64,000 bases of DNA from Pelecanus crispus (GCF_030463565.1 NC_134660.1:751501-815500), one strand, 5' to 3'. Shown: positions 15,382 through 28,000, counted from the first letter of the stretch. A program made the numbers and translations. The notes: generated by a model from the sequence alone, not told the origin.

Positions 15382-15393
15382 ACTAGAGGGCAC
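15382..15393 (+). promoter_or_regulatory. Candidate CTCF motif
   Basis: ACTAGAGGGCAC fits the inner CTCF core (ASYAGRKGGCRS) exactly but lacks the two leading C residues. It has the same orientation as the motif at 13288. Confidence 0.25.
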
Positions 15394-18300
15394 GCTGGGC
15401 ACATCTGTAAGGGCCTCTTCCCACTGGCAGCAGAAAGCTCTCCTCCGCGGGACTGCTTCCCACCTGAAATGAAACATTGCAAGGCAGTAAAAGCCTCAGC
15501 CCTCTCAAGTATACTCAAACAGCAGGGATCATTGTTTCCAGTGTCTGTGGTAGTGGAAAAAGTAGACAGTTGAGTTTGTGTCCTCTGGCAGCGTGATTGC
15601 TCGACATCGATTAGCTAAACTTCTAAAAATCGCTTCTCAGAACAGTGCAAACGGCTTTCCAGGCAGAGGCGGCCTCCCGTCCCTTATCAGCTTTGAGGAG
15701 CTGAGTCTGCTTTCCAGACAAATTTGCAGCCTGTTCTGATTTAGTTTATTCTCAGAACTGTAGTGTCACTTTCTCCCGAGGTCTTGAGAGATCTCATTCA
15801 GTGCATGTGAGAGGCTTAATTTGTTAATTAGTTTTACAATGAATGTAGCAAGAAAAACAAAATCCTGGTGTCGGGGCTAAGAAACACCACCAGTGTGGAT
15901 TAGCAGATCTGCCCCTGCCTTAGGACCTGTGTGGCAAGCCCATAACCTGAAGTGTTTAACTGATTACGAAATTTTTTTATTTTTGTATGAGCAGCTGGGC
16001 TCAATCTGCAAAAAGGGAGTGTTCGCACCCGGAGAGATGTAAAACTCTGACCTGACCACACAAAGCACAACTGAATTAGCACCTTCTCTGAATAACGAGG
16101 CCTGAGATGTATCAAGTTGGGCACTTTAAATTAGTGCACAGTTTTGACATAAACTTTATTTTCTCTGGTTTCATAAATTCTAAGATATCTTTTTTCCCCT
16201 CTGTCTATATTGCATGAAGTCTATTATCACTTAAAATCACACAGGTGCTGGTTAAGATAGCTTCATTAATATTTCTAAGCAGCAAGACATCATTACCTGA
16301 TAACTGAGGAAATGCCCAGGAAGAAATTAATTATTTTTGCAGTCAGTAAATATTTTAGGAAGTGTGAGTTCCATACATCTTGGGGACCCATACAGGATGC
16401 AACATTTCCTTTCATTATCTATAAGCTTACCCAGTCACAGAAAGGGATAGCACAGTCCAGTGAAAGAAGCAGTTCTGTAAATGCTGGAATTAGCAACCCC
16501 TACTTGGATGCAATGGTCTTCGAGGCCCCTACTTCTTTTTTTTTAACTTGGTTGGAAAACACTGCTGAATTAGAAGTTATTGAGGGATGGGGTAAGAAGA
16601 TAGGAACATCAAACAACATAAGCTTTGCCTCCTTAGGAAATCAGGTTAAAGATAATGGGATTGTACAATTAAAGGCTACAGCATACAGATCTCTACAACA
16701 GGACCAAAATAGGGCATGGGCAGCCTTACTTCTGGTTGGTCTTCATGGCTTCTGAATGCTTGGGTTTGAAATCACTGTTCTAGAAAACAGTTTTCTATGC
16801 AATAACTGAGTGCACCTTCAGGTGAAATTAAACATCTGAATCCTCATTACTGCCATCTTGGTTGCAGGAACTTAATGCCGTAATAGTCATTGCAGGACAC
16901 TGCTACTGAGAAGGCAAAACCAAAGAAGTGGTTAGCTCCGCATTAAGCAGTTCAGTTCTGTAAGAATGTTCTAGAGAGCAATATTTAAGTCACAAATTGC
17001 TAGAATTTGTACAATGAAGTACATATTGACAGCTAATATTAATCTTTATCATTGTATCGAAAGCAGAAATTTAGAGTGCTCTCCTCTTTTCCACCAGCAT
17101 GAAAAAATAGAAGACTAAACTGTCATCTAGGTATGAGTTCTGATGCTATGTAATTAAAAAAGTTCTTAGTTTGTGGATACCTTAAAAATCCTGCCTTTTC
17201 CTTAACTGTTGTTATTCCCCGCAAGGTCCAGACTGCACATGCAGTTTTACATTTTCCCTTTACTACATGGCTTTGCTTCATTGTTCCCTACTTTTTTCTT
17301 ATTGGATTTACTACTTCGGGTTTTTTTCCCCAGCTGTTTGAGCCTTTATGCTCATTCATACTTTCGTGCTATACAGAGTGAATCTTATCCCCGATTTTCA
17401 TGTCTTTTGTCCCATTATCTCTCTGTACCTGTAGAAGGGGAAAACAGCAGTGATAGAAACCTTCAGACTCCGCTGCAGTCCATTCCCACTTCTCCACTAA
17501 GGAAGATGGCTGTGATAACGTTGAAGGTTAATTCTTGTTTGTGGAGGAAAGCTGGTTTGAATAAATGAGAGGACTTTTGACAATGTTCTGAGTTCCTCTA
17601 CTCTGCAGGTGCCAGCAGAGTTAACAGTGTCTTGGAGAAAGGAAAATAATTTCACAGACCATTAGGGCTGGTGGGAAGCAGCAGGATCAGGTTTTAATGA
17701 ATACAGGATCAAAAGCATCTTAAAGCAAACCAGCACTGAAAACAAGAGCAGGCTCATCAGGGAAGACTGGAGATGCTTCTAACGAGAAACAAAGCACCAG
17801 CTCAGAGACATTAGGGAGTCACTTTCTCACAATAGTGCATTTTGAAGTGTAATTTCCTCTTCTAAAAAATTAGCTTTGATACTTTTCCAATACATGTAAA
17901 AATAGCACTATGAACAGATTCCCTGCAATTAAAATCTCCAAGTCAGAGTTTTTCTAAAGGAGGTCAAGATTTTTTAAACAATGATTGTTTTCTCACAACT
18001 AAAAGTAGTTTTTAACCACAGCAGCGACGCCTAAGTTAAGTTATCTTACAGTATTCTGAAGTCAGGAAACCAAATTCTGACACGAAATATGCATAGCAGT
18101 AAACTCAGACCCGAGAATGGTTTGTAGGTGAAACAGGAGACTATCCCACCACTGCCAGCATTTCTCATAGAAGTGCCGCTCGCCGGTGTGTTCTGTGCTG
18201 AATTTAAGGCTGCGTGCATGTGGCTGTGCTAGAGCAGACGTATCCTTTCGTGCTCTGAGGTACATAGGGGCTGCTGGACCCAAATGTAATGAGAGTAGGA

Positions 18301-21127
18301 GGTAACTGCTTATGCGCTCGGGCAGCGAGGGCTGAGCACGTGCTTAACCAGGAACTGGCTACACTTAGTGAACTTGCAGGTCAGAAAGGGCAGTACCTGA
18401 AAAATTTAGGTACCTGTAATTTTATACATCTGTTGAAAGAGAATTGTTTTCAGTCATAGTTTTCAATCTAGATGCCTAAAACCCACCTAATTCTTACATT
18501 CTTCTGGATTTCTGCTTTGAAACCAGAAGCAACCAGTTTCCCAATTTTGGGGTGGGTTTTTTTTTTTTTTTGGTATATAAATAAGCTACTTCTCTACACT
18601 TTTAAAAATTTTAAAAGATGGGTAATATTCAACTTACCCTCCTACTCCATGTAATACTGAAGATTAGTTAATTTATAGTGAAGGAAAAGTGGGGATACTG
18701 GACTCTATCTAGCTCAGCACTTGCTATTCTGTCACAAATTAAATTTTGAGGAAAAGGGCTGCAAAAGAAAAAGCTCACCAGTTTCCTTTCCCTGGAGGAT
18801 CCTCAGGCTCACATAGTTCAAAGAAGCCAGTATCTCAGAGACTTTTCCTTTCATCACAAACCATATCAGCACTTACTGTCCTCTAGTGTGCTCTGCTAGT
18901 GCCAAAGCTTGGACTCCTTTGACAAGATAAATAATAATGTAGGCTTTGTGTGGGGCTAGGCAAGAGCGTGACATTTTCAAGAGGATGGAGATACCCTAGC
19001 AGAAGTCAGCCTGGAAGGATAACCTGTTAGGTACTAGATTTTTAATTGGCCATGCCACAAATACTACGATTTCACAATGAAACCATAAAAGCCTGTAATA
19101 TCAAGATTCTTTTTATGTCTTAAATTTACAGTTACTGTATCCTAAACCAAGCAATGATTCCCTGTTTGTGGATATACCACACCATTCCTTTTCATTACGT
19201 ATGGAAAAGGAGTTACATAGATGTATCGCTGGTATAAGCAGAGGTGAATCAAGTAACTTGCAACATTTGTGTGACTCTTGCATACATAAAAGCCTCATTA
19301 AGTCTCCCCAGTGATTGGAGGTGGGTTTTGTTTAGAACGGTCTGTTTGATTTTGTAACAAAGATAGCAAATACAGGAAATAATTAAATAACTGTGTTTTC
19401 ATACTCCCGATCATCAGGAGCCTATATGAGATTTTAATTAGTGCTGCATTTTCAATAACTCTGTATCCGTACGTGTTGCAGATTCTTTCCTGGATAACAG
19501 GGAGATAATTATGAGAATCCTGTTTTTCAGTCTCTCACTAAAGGGATGGCTGATATATTTAATCATGATGTAGAAATGCTGGCAGCTTTCTCTGAGCTCA
19601 GCCTCTCTCTAATTACATTTCTAGATTTTTAGTAAATTGAAAGGGAAAACGTAGGAACAAAATAATTAAAACCAAAGAGGAAGTGAATATTAAAAAGCAG
19701 GAGCTACTTAAAATTCTTGCACACAACCCTTTCACGGACATCAGTTTAATCAGCTTCACGTAAAAATCAAACTTAAATACACGCAAAAGTAACACCTCCA
19801 AACATACACGTACAGCAGCATTTACTGGTTCTTTTCATGCAGAAAAAACAATCCATCTTGTATCGTTCAGATGATACTGAGAATTATAGCCAAAGTGAAC
19901 GCATTTGATAATTTGGTACTCTCACGTGCACACTGGTGTCAAAACACACACACCCCAGCATATCCCCACGCAGATTTTCAAGGTTCAAGCGGTACCTGCA
20001 GCTGGGCATTGTCCAGTCACTTTATTACAGAATTGTATTAAAGACAAAAGGTAGGGTTTGTGAAGAGTAAGTGACAGTATTTCACTACTCTCTGCCACCA
20101 AGGAGGACAGAATTGACTCTAAATAACTTTTTCATATGGAAGAGAGGTGAAATTCGATCTTCATTTTCACAGATACCCAATTTAATTTTCCACCTCCTGG
20201 GAACAAGAGAATTTTGATCAGGAGAACGTCATCAACTGCAAAAGAGGTTGACCTCCCTACTGCTAAGCGACACATGGCCAGTGTTGAATTAAAGGAGACA
20301 TTTCTCTTTTTTCTATCTAGAAACCCTTGCATCCAGGCTCCGCAGCCTAAGCTCTCTAATGCAGGAGGGGAGGGGGGAAATCTCTTTGTTTTCTCTAAAA
20401 CTGGTGCTGTAATTTCCTTTTGTACTTCAACTATAAGAGAATAAATACATCAGTAAAAAGCCACAGTTTATATTGGGAATATAAAATCCAGGATAATGGG
20501 TAGGGTATGAAAATAAGTTTCTAGGAGAGATGTGTAGCCAGAATAGGAATGCTAATACCAATTCTGTACTTCCCAAGAGGCAGTTTTATGGCATTTCTTC
20601 ATTACAATGCAGCATTACCTGCTGTTTTGTCACCATGGGCAGCAGTTTGTGAAATGAAGGAATGAAGCAGGGTCCAAGAATTGGTCAGGATTTGGATGAG
20701 ATACTTGCCAAGAAAACCCAGGACACGGCAGAAACTGTTAGCAACAAAACAGGCAATATTCTCTGAGTCAGTAGTGGACAAACGTGGCAGCCCTGCGTAC
20801 AGGAGCAGTGGTGCTATGAGAAGCAGCATTTTTCATCTGAGAGAATGGTATATGAGAGAAAAAGATTTTGGATCTTGCATTTAAACAAGTGTAGCCTGGT
20901 TGCATAATACATATCACAGCTAATTTGGTTATTGGGGTGCTTTGCGTGTAATCATATCAATTCACCATGAGACTGAAACTGGCAGGGAAGAGAGGGTAGC
21001 TCTGGATAAACTTCTCTACAGACATCTATGTAATTAAGGACTACTAACAATCAAAATTTTGCTTCCTCCGTTTGCAAACCATTACAAATTAGAACAAGAG
21101 AAGACCCATATATAGAAGAGATGTTAG

Positions 21128-21440
21128 GATCACAGGATCATTTGGGTGGAAGGGACTTGAGGACGTCATCTGGTCCAAAGCAGGGTCACTTAGGAGATCT
21201 GACAAGGCTGCTCAGGGCTTTATTTAATCAGGCCTTGAAACCTCCAACAGAGACTGCAGAGTCTCTCTGGGCAACCTGTCCAAATGCTCATCTATGGTCA
21301 CAATGAAAAAATGTCTTATATCCTGTCTAAATCTCTTGGGTTTTACTTTTGTTTCTCGTCCTCCTGCCACATACCACATGCAATAAACCCCTCGTAGGTA
21401 TGGGAAGGTCTCCCTTAAGCTCTTGATCTAGACCCCTGAA
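21128..21440 (-). mobile_element. CR1 LINE 3' fragment, reverse orientation
   Basis: The text reads as a diverged reverse complement of the avian CR1 3' end. It runs through tcatttgggtggaagggac, gtcatctggtcca, aggccttgaaacctccaa and ctctgggcaacctgtccaa. The order and spacing match the familiar CR1 tail, with the 3' end at the left. The fragment is 5'-truncated and old, judging by the many differences. The right boundary is approximate. Confidence 0.8.
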
Positions 21441-21671
21441 TGACAGGCATAAAGCATGTTTGCTTTATAATCCTTTTCTTAAAAGGTTAAAATAAATGCT
21501 GCCTGCACCTTGGGAAAAAAACCTCACCAATCATCCTCAAACCTGGCAGGAAATTCTCATTGTGCACAGCGCAGGGAACTGCTCTTCACAAGCACTGGTG
21601 ACCCACGCAAACGGCCCGCGATCCGGCCTGAAGCGAGAGAAGGGGGAGGACGGTTTGTGTTTGTCCCGAGT

Positions 21672-21745
21672 GTCCCTGCCCACTGCAGGGCGGGTGGGCT
21701 ACGGCCTCTAAGGTCCCTTCCAACCCAAAGCATTCCATGGTTCTG
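21672..21745 (+). mobile_element. CR1 LINE 3' fragment, forward orientation
   Basis: A short CR1 tail contains ccctgcccactgcaggg and then aggtcccttccaacccaaag, ending in cattccatggttctg, which resembles the ATTCTATG terminal repeat. It is opposite in orientation to the fragment at 21128 and abuts the SPOP CpG island. Confidence 0.75.
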
Positions 21746-22019
21746 TTTTCACTACCCAACGCTACGCCCAACCCTCGAATGAACGGGCAGGAAAGGCGAA
21801 AGCAGGCCTCCCAACAGCAGGGCAGACGTCCGCCCTCCCGCCTCCCCCAAGGCTTCCTCCCCGGCTGATTGTCAGTGAGCCCCTGCACCGGCTCCGGGCG
21901 GGGCGCCCAGCCCGCACGCCCCACCAGGAGAGGCCTCCGAGGCCGGGAGCGGTGCGCCGGCGCCTCGGGCCGCCGGTTCCTCACAGAGGTGCGAGGAAAG
22001 GGCCGACGCCCTTCCCGCC

Positions 22020-22031
22020 TTTTTTCCCGCC
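22020..22031 (+). promoter_or_regulatory. E2F-like site
   Basis: TTTTTTCCCGCC matches the classical E2F consensus TTTSSCGC. It lies at the 5' side of the SPOP CpG island. Confidence 0.4.
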
Positions 22032-22367
22032 TTGCCCCGCCCCGCGCGCGCGCAGAGCGCCGCCCCCGCCCCCGGCCGTGTCGGTGTGGGGCGGCGCGAG
22101 GAGGCGGCGGGGGCCCCGCCGGCAGCCGCGTCCCGCTCAGGTGAGGTGGGAGGGGGAGAAGCAGCACGAGGACTCGGGCGAGGACTGGAGACCTCCACAG
22201 GGCCGGGGGAAGGTGGCGTCGTCCCCCCAGCGCTTGCCTCTGCGAGGTGTACGGGGGGCAGACCTGTTCCTGCGGCGGCCCGGCCGCACGGCTGCGGTGC
22301 GAGACCCGCAGGGGCCTGCCCGCCTCCTCCGCCGGCCGGTGCGATGGCGCTGCGACGGGAGCGGCTC

Positions 22368-22800
22368 CCTGCCAAATAGCGAGCCGCCGCCCTGAGCGGC
22401 CCCCGCGGCGCACGGCGCATGCGCCCCCGCGCTGCCAGAAGTGAGTCCCCGGGGGTGGGGCAAGGCGGGCGGGGCGCGCATGCGCAGTGGAGGGGCGTGT
22501 TGGAAGGAGGCGGCGCATGCGCGGGGGGGGGGGCTGGGCTGGCGGCGCAGGCGCAGGGGGTGGGCTGTGGGGGGGGACTGTGCGCATGCGCAGTAGGTAT
22601 GAGCGGGGGGGCGCCGGGGAGGCGGTGTTGTTCGTGCCCGCGCATGCGCGGGCGGAGGGGGGCGCTGGGAGCAGCCATATCCTGCCTGGCCGCCGCTGGC
22701 GCATGCGCAGGAGGCGGCTGCGGGCACCTGCGGAATAGTGAGCCGCGGCGGCTGCGGGGGGACCTGGCGGAGGCAGACATGCTGCCAAATAGTGAGCCCC
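22368..22800 (+). repeat. Dispersed repeat of a CTGCCAAATAGTGAGCC-like motif
   Basis: Four related copies are seen: CCAAATAGCGAGCC (22372), CCAGAAGTGAGTCC (22435, overlapping a splice donor), GGAATAGTGAGCCG (22732) and CCAAATAGTGAGCC (22785). They flank and interleave with the NRF1 array. I do not recognise the factor that would bind this. Confidence 0.55.
22415..22708 (+). promoter_or_regulatory. Cluster of six NRF1 palindromes
   Basis: Exact GCGCATGCGC occurs at 22415, 22476, 22513, 22582, 22640 and 22699. A one-mismatch copy, GCGCAGGCGC, is at 22545. NRF1 recognises YGCGCAYGCGCR. Start-to-start spacings are 61, 37, 32, 37, 58 and 59, so the block looks like a degenerate tandem array with a period near 30-37 or 60 bp. 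Confidence 0.8.
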
Positions 22801-25020
22801 GGCTGCTGGTGTTCTCCTAGGGGGGCCGGCCGCCGAGAGCGGGGCAGAGTCCGGGGCGCCATCCCCACCCGCCGCACCTGCCCGGGACAGCGCTCCTCGG
22901 CCTTCCCCGCCTGCCTCGGAGCGCGGCGTCCTCCGGCGGTGGGAGCCGCTCGTAGGGCCGGGAGGTGAGAGCCGTGGGGAAGGGGCAGGAGTTGAGAGGA
23001 GAGCGGGGTCGGTGGCTCGGCTGGGGAGAGCGGGGGAGCAGGGCCCGCGGCGGGGAGCGGTGCGGCCGGGAGGGTCGGGGGGAGGCCTGGGAGGGAGATC
23101 CCTCGAGATCCCGGGGCGGGGGTGGAGGTTCGGTGGGCTGCCAGGACCTGCGTAAGGAAACACGAGTGGGAGAAAGGAAATAGGGGCTGGAGTGGAAAAA
23201 CTGAGGTGACTAACAGCGTAACCGAGTAAGGGATGACAGGTCACGGCTTTGCCACCCAGGGCTGTGAGGCACGTTTCCAAATCAGGATGGAACTTGGTTG
23301 TCCTATGAATTAGACCTCGGGGGGGCTGGGATCAGTACTGGTATTTCTGAGCTGTGTCTCAGGCCTGTGGTGGTGTTTAAAGGAAATGGTGCATTATCAT
23401 GCAGTATGGAAAGGCAAAAGAATTCCCTTTCGCAGTTAAATGTGTCGCTAATACGATTTGATAGCCGAGTGCTAATGCTTGTAGCAAGCGCTGTCTTGAT
23501 TAGTGATAGGTGGGATTATAAAGGTAAAATATTATTATAGTATTTGCAAAGCTGCCTGTGAGACAGAATTGCCTTTTTCTGACAGGAGTTTTTTTGGGAG
23601 AGAAAAATACGGAATGTAATGTTATTTGTTGTCATTTTTCTGTAACTCGGCATTATTAGATGTGTTTACATTTCTGATTGTAGAGCATTGTTGTGATATA
23701 ATGAAAAGGAATCCTTTTTTGTGACTTTCTTTTTTTTCGTTGCCTTTAGAGTTCTAAATGGTTATGTCTGGGGTGGCTTGGTGTGAAGCCCTATAAAAGT
23801 CTGAAGAATTTCACTATTATTTATGCTTTCTAAAATAGAACTCTTTGGTTATTAAAAAAACCCCCTACATTCGTTAAGTAAAACGTGTAACTGGCTTGCT
23901 TCTTTTTCAGTGACATTTTCTAACCAGATGCCCAGAATGATTTGGTTTCATTATGTCACTTGTTTCATTGCGATTTTTTTTTTTTTCCCCCTTAATGGTA
24001 CTTTGTCATGGGTGTGTATCGAGATCAAGACAACATGATAGCAGAGTACATCGCAAGCTGTCATCCTGTCACTGTATCAGTAGAGGACAGTAATACAAAA
24101 CTGTACCTACCCTAAGATCGGAGAAACTACTGTCAGATCTGATATCCTGATTTACCTGAGTGTAGTTACCACTGTTAGAACACTAATTGTGTTTCCTCCC
24201 CAAAACCTCCAGGATCCGCGCATGGATACAGGTCAGGGAGGGAGCTGGAATGGAAGGGGTTTTGTTTTGACACATGGTCTCAGGGAGCAGTACCATCCCT
24301 GATTGCACAGATCGCAGTGGAGTGCTTAAAAAATACCATTTCCTGTGTAATTGATTTTACAGTTTGCTCGTGTTTTAACACGGAGAAGGTACCAGTACTG
24401 GCAACAGCATTGGGTTGATTAGACCTGATAAATGTTAAAAACAATTCCATTCACCAGAGTCTTCTCTCAGTTTCCACTGAGCCAGCTTGACCAGTGTGGG
24501 GGGAGGTTTAGGGTTAATCTCTGAACTGCAGCTCAGCCTCTAGATGGGCCTAGTGTTAGTACGTACCATGAACGGAGTTTGTTGCCGTGTGATTTTTCTA
24601 GATACCAATCCAGTTTACAATAAGAGGGACTTACCAGCTTTGTTCTTGGCACACCCTTCTGTTCAGCGTTTTACTCGTGGGGCTTGCTGTTCCACTGCCT
24701 GGCTCACTGTAGACCTGTAAACTTGAAATCATCTGCTTCATTTCTTCCTGGACATTATTTCTGCAAAATTGGGCATAAAGCTGGGAAAGATATCTATTTC
24801 TTGTGTGATCAGGAGCTATTGCTGTGGTATTGATTGCATTCATAGTTCCACCCTTGGAAATACCCACTGTAATTTTGCAAAATTCCTTCTCTCCTCCCAG
24901 CTTTGGCTTGATTTTCTGCACGATTGGACTATTATGTAAGATCTTGCTGTATTCCTCCAACCTCTGACTGCTGGTGTTTCCTTCTCAGCACAGGGAGGAA
25001 ATACAACAAAAATACGTTTT

Positions 25021-25076
25021 TAAAAAAAAACCCCAAACCAAACCCAACCAAACAAAAAACCTCCAACCAAAAAACC
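25021..25076. repeat. A/C-rich low-complexity tract
   Basis: About 56 bp of AAACC and AACCC type text lies in SPOP intron 1. It is simple low-complexity sequence with no further content visible. Confidence 0.6.
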
Positions 25077-28000
25077 TTTATTGAGAGTGTTGCTGCTTGA
25101 TTCTCAGTTGATAAGCTGCTACTGCATTCTGTCTCGTACTCTGTACTTGAGAGACCTCTTAAATAAAGCATGTGTCCCAAGTTCTAGAAACACATGATGG
25201 TACAGGAAACTAGCATGAGATTAAAGTATTCGTACCCCTGAGGAGGCAAAGAAGCTGTTGTTTTTCAGAAACTGTATCCGTAAATGTATTAGAACTTCTC
25301 TTCCTGGTTTCAAGTTGTTAAGTGTCCCTTTACGGAACTCTAGCAGTGTTTTGGAAGGAAGGAGTTGGGTGATTCTGGAAGTCTCTTCCTTTTTGCTGAT
25401 GTGCATAGCTGAGAATTCAAGACAACATGTAGCACACATGAAATGTAATTTGTGGGTTTTTTGTTTGTTTGTTTGTTTTTTCTCCACATTTTTAGGACCA
25501 AAAAGATGCAGAACCACTGACTGTGTAGCAAATGCCTGGAAAAGACTTGGGAGTTCGTTTTTGTACTGTGAGTAAATTCTTTGGCTACAAGCAGGAGTTG
25601 CACTGTTGCATTCTGTGAGGTGTAGCTGGCCTTGCTACTCCATGGATTTTTAGACATCTGTAGAGGTTATTAAGTCAAGAGCATGGGAGGGATTAAACAC
25701 TCCAACACTAAATTCGTAACTGGATGGTACTGTTCTGGCTGTTGATCTAGTAGAAGCCAGTAGGACACTGGTGACTTTAGACTGGAGAAAACAGTATTAA
25801 AATTTTCATGTTGAGATCTTGGTTCAGCTTTTCTTAGCCTGTGTTGTAGGTCTTCCTCAATAGGTTATATTGTATGACTGTGGACTTTAAAAATGGCTTT
25901 CGCTAGAAATGTGGCGTCTATGTTGTGCATTTTAAATTGGGTCTGATGTAATACTTGGGCTGTGAATCATATACAGTAATGTTAATGCTTTTAAAAAATT
26001 GATCCAACTCCTGATAACAGAAATAATTTTCCAGCAAAAAAGGATGTCCTTGTGCACACCTTTAAGAGACTTGCATACAGAAGAAGTCAGAATATTCATT
26101 TGAAAATATGCTAATTTTTAAGCATTTTAAATATCTAGGAATAAGTTCAGTAATACTGTTTCTGAAAATATAGTGGAAGATTTAGGACTCTAAACACTTA
26201 AATTTATTACATACTCAGAAACATTTCATGTCGCATGACATGTAAACTTATATAGGGTATAGTTGGACACTAGGATACTTAAATTGCTGACTGATGGTTC
26301 AAGTTACTCGGAATCGCTCCTTTTTCTCTGGAGTTAACATGCCACCCTTTGAGTTAATAGAGGGACGGTTGGAACACTTTGGTATGTGTGACATCAGCCA
26401 TGCCAGTGACATCTACACAGCATCAATCTGAAAAGACTGATGTGGTGTTCTAAAAATGGGAACTGTATCTTCTGATGTCAATCAGAATTTAAAGAATTAA
26501 CACTTTTTTAACTATGAATATTCAGGAATGGTACTTGTAGATGTTCACAAAATGGTATGTGGGACTTGAACAGCCACGCGTAGTTGTTCGGGCTTTTTTC
26601 CTCCTTTCCATGAAGTCTCGGTCCTCATATTTACCAGTAAACAGTTATCTCCAAAATGAGTGTAATGTGAATATCTCTCAGGGCTGTGACAAGAACTGAT
26701 ACTTAAGCAAAATTGCATGGGCAGAGAAGATGGTCTAGAAAAACTTACTGATTTTAGAGCCAAACAAGAAGTGGAAGTTTGCTTACAGGACTTGATCAGA
26801 TGAAGAAGTAATTTAATTGAAGTGTTGTTCTGCCTACATTCTTTGCTCACTGCTGCAGAAATTTGTTAACAAATCATAAATCAGATCGCAATTGTATACA
26901 GCAACTTTTCTCTTATTGCAGTGGTTTACTAGTGACTAGTAGTTTGCTACGAGACTTCCCAAGATTATTAAGTTTTATTTCTTCAGCTTAGACTTCAAAG
27001 CTAGTGAGGCCTCGCTTATCTTCTCTTAATAAGTAATCCTTTTTAATTTTTATTTTTTTTTATTTGAAACAGTGGATTTGCCTTTGTGTCAGAAAGAAAA
27101 GCTCAAATGGCAGCCCTGGTTTTAGAGACATGCTTACAGCAGTGAGCCTGGAGAGCAGGTGGAGACAAATACACTAAGTCGTCGGGAGCTGCTGTATAGC
27201 AATGCAGAGAAGCTGCCTGGCTGCCTCCCAAGTGCTGCTGCATAAAGAGGCTAGAACAGACGCTGACTGCGTCGATGGAAAAGTTTTCAGTTAACATGGC
27301 TAGAATCGTGCCTCCAGATAAACTCTGTTGACTGTTAAAGAATCTTGTCATACCCCCCCCGGCCGAAGAATCCATTATCTTAGGGCGAAGACATCCAGTA
27401 CCTTCCTCGGATGCGTTGAAGGCAGGCTGTTGTAGGCTGGGTATCCTGACCTGACAGATCTGCCTTTGTCATTTCAAAATCGTATTAAATGACACCACTA
27501 TATTGGTGCCTTCATTTCCTCAGCTGCTTTTTTGTAGAAGTGTGCAACCTCAACAAGTTGTGCTTAGAAACCACATGTATCAGTTTGATTAACTTCTTAG
27601 AAGCACTTGTGGGCAGTAGGTGAAATTCAGAGAACAGTATTTCACTACTGCCTTTGAGAGACAGACGATTTTCTTCAGGTTTCCTGTTAGCTTGCAATTT
27701 TGTTCATACTTGTTCCCGGAGAGAAGAACAGTGTGTTGGTGTGGGTGTTTGAGTCCAGAAGTTTTGAAAATTGCCATCACGTGTCGTGTTCTGCCTCACA
27801 GACCTCTGCTTTCTAGCAAGTAAGATTACAGTGAAATGACTGTCGTTTAAATTTTATATAATATAATTTTAATTAGGGAGTGCAAGCACAAACATTATAG
27901 TAGATTATATTCAGCTGTATTGTGGAAATGTTCTGCAACATCCTTCCTTTAGGTTCGTGCCAACCTTACCAAACCTGCAAGTGTGATAAAAGTCCTAGTG

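Larger units (their letters stand above)
9731..21120. other. Intergenic DNA between SLC35B1 and SPOP
   Basis: About 11.4 kb of mostly AT-rich DNA without a gene I can recognise. It contains an A-rich run (14909-14932), a T-run (about 18551-18571), two CTCF-like motifs (13288, 15382) and many short chance ORFs. The longest ORF (16312-16755) has no recognised domain. No tRNA or other RNA gene was seen. Confidence 0.6.
21800..23180 (+). promoter_or_regulatory. SPOP: CpG island and promoter region of SPOP
   Basis: A GC- and CpG-dense block lies about 14 kb upstream of the SPOP start codon. It includes an E2F-like site (22020-22031), six GCGCATGCGC palindromes (22415-22708) and three consensus 5' splice donors on the plus strand: 22141 (CAG|GTGAGG), 22441 (GAA|GTGAGT) and 22965 (GAG|GTGAGA). 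These donors make alternative noncoding first exons likely, which is usual for SPOP. The transcription start was not determined. A 564-codon minus-strand frame through here is a composition artefact. Confidence 0.75.

Noticed and set aside
21586-23280. 564-codon minus-strand open frame across the SPOP CpG island
   Set aside because: The product is a Pro/Arg/Ala low-complexity string with no domain. It reads through a CR1 tail and the NRF1 array; stop codons are rare here because of high GC.
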